45,111 nt of DNA from Clostridia bacterium (GCA_017451485.1 JAFTOG010000001.1:1-45111), one strand, 5' to 3'; positions 16,035 to 24,812 are shown, counted from the stretch's first letter. The notes: generated by a model from the sequence alone, not told the origin. A program made the numbers and translations.

Positions 16035-17507
16035 TTACGCCTCGGGGACAACACGAAATTCTCCGTCAGTGTGCATAAAATAGGCGTTATCCTTTGTGTA
16101 GTGATCCCTTAACTGAGTAAGATGAGTGACAAGAATCCACATTACATTCTTTCTTGTAAAATATTGAAGAATGTCGTATAGTCCCCTTGCACCCTCATCA
16201 TATGCCGTAGTCTGGAAGGTTTCATTAAGAATTACAAGGGAGCTTTCTGATATGCTGTCAACCATTTCGGCAATTTCGCTTACCTCCTGCTCAAACCTAC
16301 CGGCATCATTGCCACGGATAAACATTTTTTCACCCTCGGAGAATTGAGTGTGGATGGTTGTGTACGGGTATATACTTGCTCTCTCGCAGGGAATGGGCAA
16401 GCCTGCCTGACCGAGAATCTGCATCGACGCCAGGGAACGGAGAAATACAGTTTTACCGCTTCCGTTTTCACCAAAAATGAGCATACCGTCTTTATTGCTG
16501 TCGGCACTCAGACTGTTTGGAACTACTTTTTTGTTGCTCTGATCCCTGAACACAAGGAGGATATCATAAAGTCCTTCATAGTCAAATCCGGGCTTGTCGG
16601 TGATTTCGGGAAATACACAAGGTGCACCGTAGTGCTTTACTCTTGATGCGTATTTAAGTCCTATTTCGTAGAAGTATAGCTGATTGTATACGGCAATATA
16701 TTTTTTGTACAATTGATTTCCCCAATCCTCAAAGGCACGGGACAGCTCTGATAACGCACCCCCTGCAAGATTGTCATAAAATTCTGCAGTTATATCGGGT
16801 AGCAGGGCATATCCCTTTTCCTCTTCCTCCTTTTGCTTTTTGAAAAAGGAGAAAAATCCCTTGGATTCCACAGTCGCATATTTCACATATAAATCGTCCA
16901 TAAGAGAGCAGGAGGAAATAGCACCGTCATTGTTTATTTCTATCTTATAATCCGAGTTTTTATAAACAGAGAAGCTCTCAAATCTATTACAGAATTTTAT
17001 AGCCTCGGGCACATTTTCATTACAGGCAAGGTCCATTATATCCTTATGAAGGCGTAAAAGTCCATCGGAATGCAGCTCAGCCTTTTCAAAAATCTTATTA
17101 AATTCACGGATAAACAGAAGAACCCTTTTTAGAAACAGTGCGTTCATTTGCAGAGTTGATGATGCAATCCCAAGAGATCCCCCTGAGCTTACAATCCCTC
17201 CAAAGGCAGAGCTTTTAGAACGCTGATGGGAATCGAATGTCTCCTTAAATCTCTCGAATAATCCGTTAAGAGAAGAGAACAGCTCCGGATTTTCCATAAA
17301 ATCCTTAAATATGTCCTGACGGAATTTTATGTCCTCGGCACAAGTTAAGGGGAGAGCAAGTATGTCAAAAAAGCTACCGGCTCTTTTAAGATCGGGAAAG
17401 AAAAGCTGTAGGGATTTGTCAAGACAAATGTGATATATCGCACGCTTATTCATTTTGCCGGCTTTTTTGAGTGATTCTTCATTTCTATATAAAATATCAA
17501 GTGCCAT
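16035..17507 (-). CDS. MutS-related ATPase (MutS domain III/V-like), second of a tandem pair
   Basis: The 490-residue protein lacks the MutS mismatch-binding domains and keeps a lever-like helical region (about 1-320) plus a C-terminal ABC-type ATPase. Walker A is GENGSGKT (346-353). The Walker B stretch SLVILNETF has Asn428 where MutS has Asp, but keeps Glu429. ILVTHLTQLRDHY supplies the H-loop. This is the family often annotated as MutS-like in Firmicutes, with no proven mismatch repair role; MutS2-type Smr or collar domains are absent. The gene starts two bases after the upstream paralogue ends, which suggests a heterodimer. Confidence 0.8.
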   Translation of the reverse strand: MALDILYRNEESLKKAGKMNKRAIYHICLDKSLQLFFPDLKRAGSFFDILALPLTCAEDIKFRQDIFKDFMENPELFSSLNGLFERFKETFDSHQRSKSSAFGGIVSSGGSLGIASSTLQMNALFLKRVLLFIREFNKIFEKAELHSDGLLRLHKDIMDLACNENVPEAIKFCNRFESFSVYKNSDYKIEINNDGAISSCSLMDDLYVKYATVESKGFFSFFKKQKEEEEKGYALLPDITAEFYDNLAGGALSELSRAFEDWGNQLYKKYIAVYNQLYFYEIGLKYASRVKHYGAPCVFPEITDKPGFDYEGLYDILLVFRDQSNKKVVPNSLSADSNKDGMLIFGENGSGKTVFLRSLASMQILGQAGLPIPCERASIYPYTTIHTQFSEGEKMFIRGNDAGRFEQEVSEIAEMVDSISESSLVILNETFQTTAYDEGARGLYDILQYFTRKNVMWILVTHLTQLRDHYTKDNAYFMHTDGEFRVVPEA

Positions 17508-17509
17508 GA

Positions 17510-18946
17510 TTAACCCCTTTCCTCAAGTGATGCCTTATCAAGGCGGTATTTAACGAGAATATCGTGAGCAAATGAGCTACGGTCTCCGGTCTTTTGAGTA
17601 ATTTTATAGGTCCTCTTATTTTCATCGCTTTTATCAACTTCCACACCCAAAATAGGGAAGGAGGTGTCTCTTATTTCGTGAAAATGGGTAACATAAAGAC
17701 CACCGATTTTCCTCTCTGCAATCTCATTGGCAGTTTCCAAAAGAAGCTCATATCCCTTTTTGTCATCAGTTCCGCTGAAGGTCTCGTTAAATAGAATAAA
17801 TGCATCGTTATCGCATTCGGTAAGAATGGCCTTAGTACGCATAACTTCCTCATGGAGCCTGCCTGTGGAGGCAAAGCGTTCATCCTTTGGAAAGTGGGTA
17901 TAGATAGAAGAAAAGGGGTAAATTTCTGCTTCCTTTGCAAAAATCGGCATTCCACCAAGGAACAGTATAAGATTTATAGCAACGGAACGGAGATAGGTGG
18001 TTTTACCGCCACCGTTAGCACCTGTTAAAAAGAAGAAAATACTGTTTTTGTCGAACCAAGTGTCGTTGGGAACTATATTCTTACATTCCTTTCCGATAAG
18101 AGAAATATCGTAAAGGTCCTTAGATATATAACGCTTTTCGGATGATACACGTGGAAAGCACCTTTGCAGATTATAGTCTGCTGCATTTAAGTAAAATGAT
18201 CTCATTTCCTTATAAAAATTCAATTCCCTGATGTATGGGAACAAGGCACGGAAATTTATATCCTGATAGGGACTCAGCATAGCTGAAATACGGTAATACT
18301 CCTTGCCGAAAAGCTCAGTAACGCCATCGGATAGTGTAATATGGAGCTTTACATTCATTCTACGCTTTTCGGGAGTTGTAAGACCAAGCTTAGCAAAAAG
18401 CCTTGTACCCTCTTCATAGTATGTGCTCGGTGCATTGAATTTGGATACCTGGGCATACTCGCCGTATGTAAATACATACTTGTTGATTTTTGACAGTATT
18501 ATTTTGGAATTACGGACACTCTGTGCCATTTTTGTTCTTCTGCCTATCATTTCATCGGAGCTAAAATAGTCTGCGATCTCACGGCATATGTCCCCCAGAG
18601 GAGCAAGCGTACATAAAACCTCACAGACCTTCAAATATTCCTCTAAAAGATTAACAAACAGGTGACTTTTTTCTGCCGGGATTTTAGAGGATTCCCATAC
18701 ACCGAAGGAGGTCTGATATGAATTGAGTGCTGAAATGGCATCTTTAACTAAGGAAAATGCCTCTTCATTTTCCATAATGGATGCAAAAAACTCCTGCCGT
18801 CTTAAAATTTCCTTGCCGTTGCATGGAAAAGCCAGAATTTTTCGTGCAGATGGGGAAAGAATATTATCAAGCTGTAAATCGGTAAATATCTTATGTGATA
18901 TTTCCTTTTTGCTAAAATTTCCTAAAAACGAGGGTAGAGTGGTCAT
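17510..18946 (-). CDS. MutS-related ATPase, first of a tandem pair
   Basis: This 478-residue paralogue of the downstream gene has the same layout: a helical lever region, then Walker A GANGGGKT (309-316), signature-like EIYPFSSIYTHFP, and Walker B FILFNETFSGT with Asn387-Glu388, then YVTHFHEIRD. It lacks the Phe-x-Glu mismatch-reading domain. Its ATG overlaps the stop of the upstream membrane protein gene by four bases (ATGA). A role in DNA or RNA structure processing as a complex with the partner is an inference. Confidence 0.8.
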   Translation of the reverse strand: MTTLPSFLGNFSKKEISHKIFTDLQLDNILSPSARKILAFPCNGKEILRRQEFFASIMENEEAFSLVKDAISALNSYQTSFGVWESSKIPAEKSHLFVNLLEEYLKVCEVLCTLAPLGDICREIADYFSSDEMIGRRTKMAQSVRNSKIILSKINKYVFTYGEYAQVSKFNAPSTYYEEGTRLFAKLGLTTPEKRRMNVKLHITLSDGVTELFGKEYYRISAMLSPYQDINFRALFPYIRELNFYKEMRSFYLNAADYNLQRCFPRVSSEKRYISKDLYDISLIGKECKNIVPNDTWFDKNSIFFFLTGANGGGKTTYLRSVAINLILFLGGMPIFAKEAEIYPFSSIYTHFPKDERFASTGRLHEEVMRTKAILTECDNDAFILFNETFSGTDDKKGYELLLETANEIAERKIGGLYVTHFHEIRDTSFPILGVEVDKSDENKRTYKITQKTGDRSSFAHDILVKYRLDKASLEERG

Positions 18947-19518
18947 ATAGTAATATCCTCCACATAGAAAGAAATAAATCGGGATAAAGATGCAATTTCA
19001 TAGCCGTTTACCATATCTGTGGAGCAGATAGTCTGCTCATCACTAACTGTAGGTGCGTATTTAACCTCAGCACATACAGGATTTATAAGTAGTACCTTTC
19101 GATACCTTTTCAGCTCCCATTCAATCCTGAATTTGTAACGGAAATCATACACGGGTAATAGCTTTATCTTGCTCTGAACAGGATTGCTCATAACCAAGCC
19201 GTGGTTGGGAAGTACCTTCATATATTTCCTTATGAAATACTTATTATCCTTCATAAATACAAGGGTGGTTTCGTATTTCGGCATAGCAAATAATTTAACG
19301 CATAGTATTTCGTCAGCTTTAATAATGTAAAAATCACAGCCCTTTTTTCTCCATGATGAGAAAAACCAGAGTGGATGTGTGCCTACTATGGAGTAACCGA
19401 GCTTTTTACATGTGGATTTCAGCCTTCTTACCATGCTTATTCTTTTTATCGCCAATCTTAAGAAGGGTATGGACAGTACAATGACAACGATAAATACTAA
19501 AATAATCCAGAATTCCAT
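18943..19518 (-). CDS. Uncharacterised single-TM protein leading the MutS-like operon
   Basis: I do not recognise this 191-residue protein. It has one N-terminal TM (about 3-23, FWIILVFIVVIVLSIPFL) followed by a basic stretch (RRLKSTCKK), so the remainder is predicted to be cytosolic. The body is rich in beta-prone and aromatic residues. RBS AGGGAGGTGCG (minus strand) is strong. The 4-bp overlap with the first MutS-like gene suggests it could tether those ATPases to the membrane, which is speculation from context. Confidence 0.65.
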   Translation of the reverse strand: MEFWIILVFIVVIVLSIPFLRLAIKRISMVRRLKSTCKKLGYSIVGTHPLWFFSSWRKKGCDFYIIKADEILCVKLFAMPKYETTLVFMKDNKYFIRKYMKVLPNHGLVMSNPVQSKIKLLPVYDFRYKFRIEWELKRYRKVLLINPVCAEVKYAPTVSDEQTICSTDMVNGYEIASLSRFISFYVEDITI

Positions 19519-19536
19519 AACGCACCTCCCTTTTCT

Positions 19537-19565
19537 ATTTTATCATACTGCACAATACCTGTCAA
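19537..19565 (-). promoter_or_regulatory. SigA promoter for the TM protein-MutS-like operon
   Basis: On the minus strand TTGACA (19565-19560), a 17-bp spacer, TAAAAT (19542-19537), 19 bases before the start codon. Confidence 0.7.
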
Positions 19566-19571
19566 GCAATT

Positions 19572-19600
19572 TTGAATTGCCCAAATCGTATATTTACAAT
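19572..19600 (+). promoter_or_regulatory. Putative promoter for the PTS operon
   Basis: TTGAAT (19572-19577), a 17-bp spacer, TACAAT (19595-19600). The leader of about 135 nt contains the small hairpin TCCTGC/GCAGGA (19699-19716), which does not match an antiterminator RAT site well. It is back-to-back with the divergent promoter at 19537-19565. Confidence 0.5.
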
Positions 19601-19739
19601 AAGGTTTATATAAAAATCTCCCATCCCGTGTATGAAAATGGTATCTTAATGCATAAATTGGGAAAGAGGAAGGAAGAATATGAGGAGAAAAGAAAAGCTC
19701 CTGCTGTAATGCAGGACACAGGATGGGAGGAGCATAGGA

Positions 19740-20219
19740 ATGCTTTTTGGAAGCAAAAAGGAAAAAAATCTGGTCGCTGTGTGCGACGGAGAGGTTATCC
19801 CTACGGAAAAAATACCCGATGAGGTATTTTCACAGGGGATACTCGGTAGGGGATACGGTATTATCCCCGAAAACGGAAATATAGTAAGTCCGTCTGATGG
19901 AATTGTGGAGGTGGTAACCGATACAAGTCACGCTTACACTGTAAAAACCAATGAGGGCATAGAAATACTGATTCACATAGGCGTTGACAGTGTATCCCTG
20001 GAGGGAAAGGGTTTTTCCCCAAGGGTGAGAGAAGGACAGAGGGTAAAGGTGGGAGAGCTGTTGTGCAGCTGCGATCTTGACTATATTTCATCAATGGGTA
20101 TCTCTACTGTTACTGCCGTTCTTATCACAAATCCCGAAGAAATTGAAATAGAAAAATATATGTACGGTAAAGCCACAGGTGGAGTATCGTCAGCTATGTA
20201 TTACCGTAAGAAAGGATAA
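19740..20219 (+). CDS. PTS glucose-type EIIA component
   Basis: The 159-residue protein is a free-standing EIIA-Glc (Crr-like) domain that passes phosphate from HPr to EIIB. The phospho-acceptor His79 lies in EILIHIGVDS, and the assisting His64 is exactly 15 residues before it, as in Crr (75/90). SPSDGIVEVV and GQRVKVGELLCSCD are also conserved. RBS GGGAGGAG (19726-19733). It precedes the EIICB gene by 11 bp and is almost certainly its partner, though in some species the domain also regulates other permeases. Confidence 0.9.
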   Translation: MLFGSKKEKNLVAVCDGEVIPTEKIPDEVFSQGILGRGYGIIPENGNIVSPSDGIVEVVTDTSHAYTVKTNEGIEILIHIGVDSVSLEGKGFSPRVREGQRVKVGELLCSCDLDYISSMGISTVTAVLITNPEEIEIEKYMYGKATGGVSSAMYYRKKG

Positions 20220-20230
20220 TTAAATAAAGT

Positions 20231-21847
20231 ATGTCAAACACACAAGCAAAAGAAAAGAAAGGTGGCAGAGTGTTTAGTGTTCTGCAAAGAGTAGGACGGG
20301 CATTTATGCTTCCTATTGCACTTTTGCCGATAGCAGGCCTACTGCTTGGTATCGGAGCATCGTTTACTAATGTAACTACTCTTGAGGCATTTAATCTTAT
20401 CGGAATTATGGGACCGGGAACCTTTTTGTATTCCTGCTTTACACTTTTATCCTCTGTAGGCACCGTAATTTTTGATAATCTACCTTTACTGTTCGCTATG
20501 GGTGTAGCCCTTGGCATGGCAGAAAATGAAAAGGCAACGGCGACCCTTTCGGCTGCTATAGCATTTTTTGTAATGCACAAGACCATAAATTCCCTTCTTT
20601 TCATCACAGGAAGGCTGGAGGAGGGAGCTATGGCTGAGGGAACCGTCGCTAATGTGGTGGGTATACAGTCACTGCAAATGGGCGTTTTCGGTGGAATAAT
20701 AGTGGGACTCGGTGTCGCATATCTCACCAACAGATTCTATAAAATCAAGCTACCGAATGTGATTTCATTCTTTGGAGGAACACGCTTTGTTCCGATTATA
20801 TCAACAGCTGTATATCTTTTGGTCGGCATTGTAATGTTTTTTGCCTGGCCCTATGTACAGTCCGGCATATATGCCCTCGGAGATTTGGTATTAAGATCCG
20901 GCTATGCGGGAACCTTCATATACGGATTTATAGAAAGAATACTGATTCCCTTTGGCCTGCACCATGTATTCTATCTTCCCTTCTGGCAGACAGGTGTGGG
21001 AGGCTCTGCACTGATTGACGGAGTAATGATATACGGAGCTCAAAATATTTTCTTTGCTGAGCTTGCATCTCCCAATATAACCAAGTTTTCTGTTTCCGCA
21101 ACAAGGTTTATGAGTGGAAAATTCCCATTTATGATTTTCGGCTTACCGGGAGCAGCACTGGCTATGTATATATGTGCAGATGATTCAAAGAAGAAGGCTG
21201 CAGGAGGTCTCCTTTTGTCTGCGGCATTGACCTCGATGCTGACAGGAATAACAGAGCCTATTGAGTTCACATTCCTTTTTGTTGCACCGATACTTTATGT
21301 GATACATTCTGTATTTGCAGGGCTCAGCTATATGCTGATGCATATACTTGATGTAGGCGTAGGAATGACATTCTCGGGTGGTATTATTGACCTGACCCTT
21401 TTTGGAATATTGCAGGGCAATGCAAAGACAAACTGGATTATGATACCTCTTGTGGGACTTGTATATTTCGGCATATACTTTTTATTGTTCCGTTTCCTCA
21501 TTATGAAAAAGAATTATCCTACTCCCGGCAGAGAGGTTGGGGACGGGGATGTAAAGCTGTATACAAGAGCTGACTACGAGAAAAAGAAAAAGGGAAGCTC
21601 ACGCAGCGATACTGTTTCTGCTCTTATTCTTGAGGGCTTAGGAGGAAAAGAAAATATTACAGGACTCGATTGCTGTGCAACCAGACTCCGTGTATCTGTA
21701 AGGGATATTAGCAAGGTAAATGATGCCTTGCTCAAGCAGAGTGGAGCAAGGGGCGTAATCAAAAAGGGCGTGGGAGTACAGGTGGTCTACGGTCCACAGG
21801 TATCGATTATTAAATCCGAGCTAGAGGATTATATGAAAACGATATGA
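20231..21847 (+). CDS. PTS EIICB permease, glucose/maltose/N-acetylglucosamine class
   Basis: The 538-residue protein imports and phosphorylates a sugar. The EIIC part (about 15-420, around 10 TM) has LPIALLPIAGLLLGIG at the start, the substrate-site block FGLHHVFYLPFWQTGVGG, and GITEPIEFTFLFVAP. The EIIB domain (about 455-538) has the phosphocysteine in LDCCATRLRV (Cys482), with an extra Cys481 where Ala is usual. The GLHH-FYLPFWQT form is closer to MalX/PtsG than to NagE, so glucose or maltose is more likely than GlcNAc, but substrate is not settled. It ends at a terminator. Confidence 0.88.
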   Translation: MSNTQAKEKKGGRVFSVLQRVGRAFMLPIALLPIAGLLLGIGASFTNVTTLEAFNLIGIMGPGTFLYSCFTLLSSVGTVIFDNLPLLFAMGVALGMAENEKATATLSAAIAFFVMHKTINSLLFITGRLEEGAMAEGTVANVVGIQSLQMGVFGGIIVGLGVAYLTNRFYKIKLPNVISFFGGTRFVPIISTAVYLLVGIVMFFAWPYVQSGIYALGDLVLRSGYAGTFIYGFIERILIPFGLHHVFYLPFWQTGVGGSALIDGVMIYGAQNIFFAELASPNITKFSVSATRFMSGKFPFMIFGLPGAALAMYICADDSKKKAAGGLLLSAALTSMLTGITEPIEFTFLFVAPILYVIHSVFAGLSYMLMHILDVGVGMTFSGGIIDLTLFGILQGNAKTNWIMIPLVGLVYFGIYFLLFRFLIMKKNYPTPGREVGDGDVKLYTRADYEKKKKGSSRSDTVSALILEGLGGKENITGLDCCATRLRVSVRDISKVNDALLKQSGARGVIKKGVGVQVVYGPQVSIIKSELEDYMKTI

Positions 21848-21854
21848 TAAATAT

Positions 21855-21900
21855 GACGGGAATAGCATATTCTTTAACGGGATGCTATTACCCGTCTTTT
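21855..21900 (+). terminator. Rho-independent terminator of the PTS operon
   Basis: GACGGGAATAGCAT (21855-21868) pairs with ATGCTATTACCCGTC (21882-21896) with a single bulged A, followed by TTTT. Confidence 0.82.
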
Positions 21901-21902
21901 GT

Positions 21903-22194
21903 CTTGAATAAATGGTGACATATCAACAATTTTCGGACTTTTTTAAGTAAAGTGCAGCTTTTTTATGTCTTTACAGAAATATTGACACATAGTCATATAA
22001 AAAACCAGGAATCTATGGGAAAAAGACATATGTTTTTTGTAAATATAGAGCAAAAAGGTAACGAAAATCACTATATGTATTGAATTTTTTTGCCATTGTT
22101 GATGAAATTATATAAATATAACCAAAAATAGTGTTTTTGAAGGGGGAATATTTCACGAATTTTTGTTAAAAATGCTGAATTTTATTCAAGCAAC
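21903..22194. other. AT-rich gene-free region upstream of the surface-protein operon
   Basis: About 290 bases with no credible ORF, RBS or strong hairpin. It is markedly AT-rich, with many A and T runs (for example TTTTTT at 22085-22091), which is typical of curved DNA or a regulator-binding zone ahead of a controlled promoter. No operator-like palindrome stands out. Confidence 0.5.
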
Positions 22195-22224
22195 TTGACA
22201 TAAAGTTGATTAATAATATATAAT
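22195..22224 (+). promoter_or_regulatory. Near-consensus SigA promoter of the SipW/TasA-like operon
   Basis: TTGACA (22195-22200) and TATAAT (22219-22224) are perfect hexamers with an 18-bp spacer. The predicted start near 22231 falls exactly at the foot of the structured leader. Confidence 0.8.
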
Positions 22225-22230
22225 CTAAAT

Positions 22231-22345
22231 TACAATAGGCGTTTTATCGAAGATAAAGCGTTCTTCGGAGCCGGTTTCAAGGGAAAATCAGTGCATAAAT
22301 ATCCAACGGCGATTTTCCCATGAGAATGGAAACGCCTTCGTAACT
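22231..22345 (+). ncRNA. Structured 5' leader RNA, family not recognised
   Basis: A closing stem AGGCGTTT (22237-22244) / AAACGCCT (22330-22337) is perfect over 8 bp. It encloses a small hairpin TTATC/GATAA (22244-22256), a CTTCGG tetraloop hairpin (around 22260-22271) and a perfect 9-bp stem GGGAAAATC (22281-22289) / GATTTTCCC (22311-22319) with a 21-nt loop. GCCG (22270-22273) could form a pseudoknot with CGGC (22307-22310) in that loop. The leader starts at the promoter and ends 30 nt before the first gene. It does not match riboswitch consensus motifs I know (c-di-GMP, c-di-AMP, SAM, THF, ykkC). There is no terminator, so control at translation or RNA stability is more likely. Confidence 0.6.
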
Positions 22346-22373
22346 GCGAAAATTTTTACATAAGGAGAGACAT

Positions 22374-23141
22374 ATGGAAACAGCTTTGGAAATCACATTA
22401 ACCTTTTTTATGATTTTCTTGTGTATGCTTTGCCTATTTTCTGTGCTCGTAATCGCCAGGGATATAGTTCGTGAGGCTACAAGTCAGTCAAAGAAAAAGA
22501 AGAACGACGAAGAACAAAAGGTCGTTACCGTAATCAAGGAGGCAGAGGTACCTGTAGTAAAGGAAGAGCCTGTGGCAGTACCCTTTGAGGAGCCTGCACC
22601 TGCACCCATCCCCACCCCTGCACCTGCCCCTGTGCCTGCTCCCGTGGAGGAGATTCCTGCCCCTGTGGAGATAGTTGAGGAGCACGATGAAAGTGAGGTT
22701 ACCTTCAACAAGACCCGTCTTACTCACATGGAAAAGTATGAGGCACTCTCATCACTCCATAAGGAATTTTACGATGCTATTGTGAAGTATGCTGAAAGTA
22801 AAGAGGGTGTAAGGGCATTCAGCAACAATAACTACTGCGATTATAAGATCGGTGCTAACCGTCTTGTTCGTATGATGATTAAGCGTGGAGAGATAGTTTG
22901 TGAATTTATCTTCATAGACAGAGATTTCAAAAACTACGCAAGCAATAACAATGTCAAGATGAAGCCTGCCGCTACCTCCGTTAAAATAAATGAGCCCTCA
23001 GCCGTTGGAGTTGCCAAGGACGGTATCGACCGTGTTTGTCAGCAGATAGAGGAAGAAAAGGAATACAAGAAACAGCTTGCAAGAGAAAAGCGTAGAGAAC
23101 AGCGTCAAAAAGCAAAGGAAACAGAAGAAGGAAACAACTAA
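22374..23141 (+). CDS. Uncharacterised single-TM protein with Pro/Ala linker
   Basis: I do not recognise this 255-residue protein. It has one N-terminal TM (about 7-29), a Lys-rich stretch that implies a cytosolic C-terminus, a long low-complexity linker of Pro, Ala, Val and Glu (about 55-105), a globular domain (about 118-225, with EKYEALSSLHKEFYDAIVKY and YKIGANRLVRMMIKRGE), and a charged C-terminal helix rich in Lys, Arg and Glu. RBS AAGGAGAG. It is the first gene after the structured leader; its stop TAA shares its last A with the next ATG. A membrane-associated scaffold for the secretion genes behind it is a guess. Confidence 0.75.
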   Translation: METALEITLTFFMIFLCMLCLFSVLVIARDIVREATSQSKKKKNDEEQKVVTVIKEAEVPVVKEEPVAVPFEEPAPAPIPTPAPAPVPAPVEEIPAPVEIVEEHDESEVTFNKTRLTHMEKYEALSSLHKEFYDAIVKYAESKEGVRAFSNNNYCDYKIGANRLVRMMIKRGEIVCEFIFIDRDFKNYASNNNVKMKPAATSVKINEPSAVGVAKDGIDRVCQQIEEEKEYKKQLAREKRREQRQKAKETEEGNN

Positions 23142-23944
23142 TGGAAGAAAACACAAAGAAAAGCTCCCCAAATGCATCGGAGAGTGTAAAGCCTATGGAT
23201 AGGAAAGAAAAAATAGCCGGAATCATAGGCATTGTTCTATGTGTACTGCTAATTCCTATTCTTGTAATAAACTGTATTCTTATTGTCAAGGGACTCTCAA
23301 GTGATGATGTGCCCAGTATAGGGGGTAAGATTCCTCTTATAGTTCTTACCGAGTCAATGGAGCCGAAAATTAATGCCGGTGACATTATTATTTGTCAGGA
23401 GCTAAGCGAGGAGGATATCAAATCGCTGAAAAAGGGCGATGTAATTTCGTTCTATGACCCTGCAGGTAACGGAACAAGCATTGTAACTCATGAAATATAT
23501 GAGGACCCATACATAGAAAACGGCAAGATTTATTTCGTAACAAAGGGTATAAATAACCTTACAAAGGATAAGAAGCCTGTTTCTCAGGACAAGATAGTTG
23601 GTATCTATAAAGGAACAAGGATTCCGATAATCGGACATATTGCAATGTTTATGCAGTCTACAGCAGGACTCATCATATGTATATTTGTTCCGTTGGGTGC
23701 CCTTGTAGCATATGAGTTTTTAAGAAGAAAGAAGCAGGATAAGGTTAAGGACAATGATATCGAGGCTCTTATGGCAGAGCTTAAGGCACTTAAGGAGCAG
23801 ACATCCTCCGACCATAAGGATATCAATGAAAAAAATGAAGCACAGTCTGTCGATACGGCACCGGTTGAAATCCCATCCTCGGGTGAAGAGTCGGAAGACG
23901 ATATAAAAGAAACAGCGACCTCTGATGAGAATAATAAAAACTAA
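23141..23944 (+). CDS. Signal peptidase I, Ser/His (SipW/ER-archaeal) type
   Basis: The 267-residue membrane peptidase has TM segments at about 25-50 and 178-203. The nucleophile Ser72 lies in TESMEP. The general-base position is His117 (IVTHEIYED) rather than Lys, which is the SipW/eukaryotic pattern known to process TasA-type signals. An acidic/Lys coiled C-terminal extension (about 205-267) is unusual for the family. It starts at TAATG with the upstream gene and precedes the TasA-like genes, so it is probably a dedicated processing enzyme. Why the operon has a second one (26657) is unknown. Confidence 0.85.
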   Translation: MEENTKKSSPNASESVKPMDRKEKIAGIIGIVLCVLLIPILVINCILIVKGLSSDDVPSIGGKIPLIVLTESMEPKINAGDIIICQELSEEDIKSLKKGDVISFYDPAGNGTSIVTHEIYEDPYIENGKIYFVTKGINNLTKDKKPVSQDKIVGIYKGTRIPIIGHIAMFMQSTAGLIICIFVPLGALVAYEFLRRKKQDKVKDNDIEALMAELKALKEQTSSDHKDINEKNEAQSVDTAPVEIPSSGEESEDDIKETATSDENNKN

Positions 23945-24041
23945 AGGTATTTATTCGATGTGGAAGGAGAGCCCGTCGATGAAATATATAATAAGCTTAA
24001 ATAGAAATATGTTCTAAAACAAAATTAAAAAGGAGAAAAAG

Positions 24042-24812
24042 ATGAAAAAGGTAAAATTTTTAAGAATTGCATCTGTTATGCTTATGCTCTGCCTCATCAC
24101 AACATGTGCAATCAGCGGAACATTCGCTAAGTACACAACAAGCGATACAGCAACCGATATTGCCCGTGTAGCTAAGTGGGGAGTTTATGTTACAGTAGAG
24201 GGTCAGGATGCATTTGCTACCGATTACGGCTCCGGAAATGTTACATCCAATACAGAACTTAACACAAATCTTGACAACGATGACCTTACAACTCTTGATA
24301 ATGTTTTGGCTCCCGGCACAAACGGAACACTTACAACCGTTAAGATTACAGGTCAGCCCGAGGTAAAGACCAATGTTACGGTAGTGGTAAATCTTGATCT
24401 TGGCGATAAGTGGACCTTAGCGGATAATAGTACTGTTTACTGTCCTCTTGTATTTACAGTAAAAGGCACAGAATATAAAATAGACTCAAATAGCGAAGAT
24501 ATGAATGAAGTATCTGAATTAGAAGCAGCAGTCGAAGAAGCTATCGTAAAGGCACTTGTAGGTGATGAATGTACATTTACAACTGATGATGATGGTACAA
24601 CTACAGCAACAGAGGTATACGATGCTAACAAAGATTTCGGAGCAGCAAACTCTGAAAATGACCTTACAGTTGGCTGGAGCTGGGCTGATCATGTTGATTC
24701 TGAAACAGACGCTAAGGATACAGAACTTGGAAATAAGATAACTGCTGATGGAACAAACAATCCTACCGTTTCCTTTACAATATCTGTAACTGTAGATCAG
24801 GTTGTTCAATAA
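24042..24812 (+). CDS. TasA/camelysin-like SipW-dependent secreted protein 1
   Basis: The 256-residue protein carries a SipW-type signal (basic MKKVKF, hydrophobic core, then TFAKYTTS at about 28-35) like TasA and CalY. The predicted cleavage is near GTFA. The mature part is beta-rich and Thr/Asp/Asn-rich, with PGTNGTLTTVKITGQPEV and a W-containing C-terminal motif (VGWSWAD). Its N-terminal 60 residues are near-identical in pattern to the next gene (AKYTT....TD.ARVAKWGV), so the two are tandem paralogues. It probably forms or decorates an extracellular fibre. RBS AAGGAG. Confidence 0.82.
   Translation: MKKVKFLRIASVMLMLCLITTCAISGTFAKYTTSDTATDIARVAKWGVYVTVEGQDAFATDYGSGNVTSNTELNTNLDNDDLTTLDNVLAPGTNGTLTTVKITGQPEVKTNVTVVVNLDLGDKWTLADNSTVYCPLVFTVKGTEYKIDSNSEDMNEVSELEAAVEEAIVKALVGDECTFTTDDDGTTTATEVYDANKDFGAANSENDLTVGWSWADHVDSETDAKDTELGNKITADGTNNPTVSFTISVTVDQVVQ

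Noticed and set aside
19699..19716. LicT/GlcT-type RAT antiterminator in the PTS leader
   Set aside because: The hairpin TCCTGC/GCAGGA is too short, and there is no overlapping terminator as expected for RAT control.
19412..19822. Plus-strand ORF of 136 codons before the PTS EIIA gene
   Set aside because: It overlaps the divergent promoter region and both neighbouring genes, has no RBS, and its C-terminus is an out-of-frame reading of EIIA.
22580..22690. CCTGCxCC-rich tract as a CRISPR-like or microsatellite repeat
   Set aside because: It is the coding of the Pro/Ala linker, with irregular units and no spacers.
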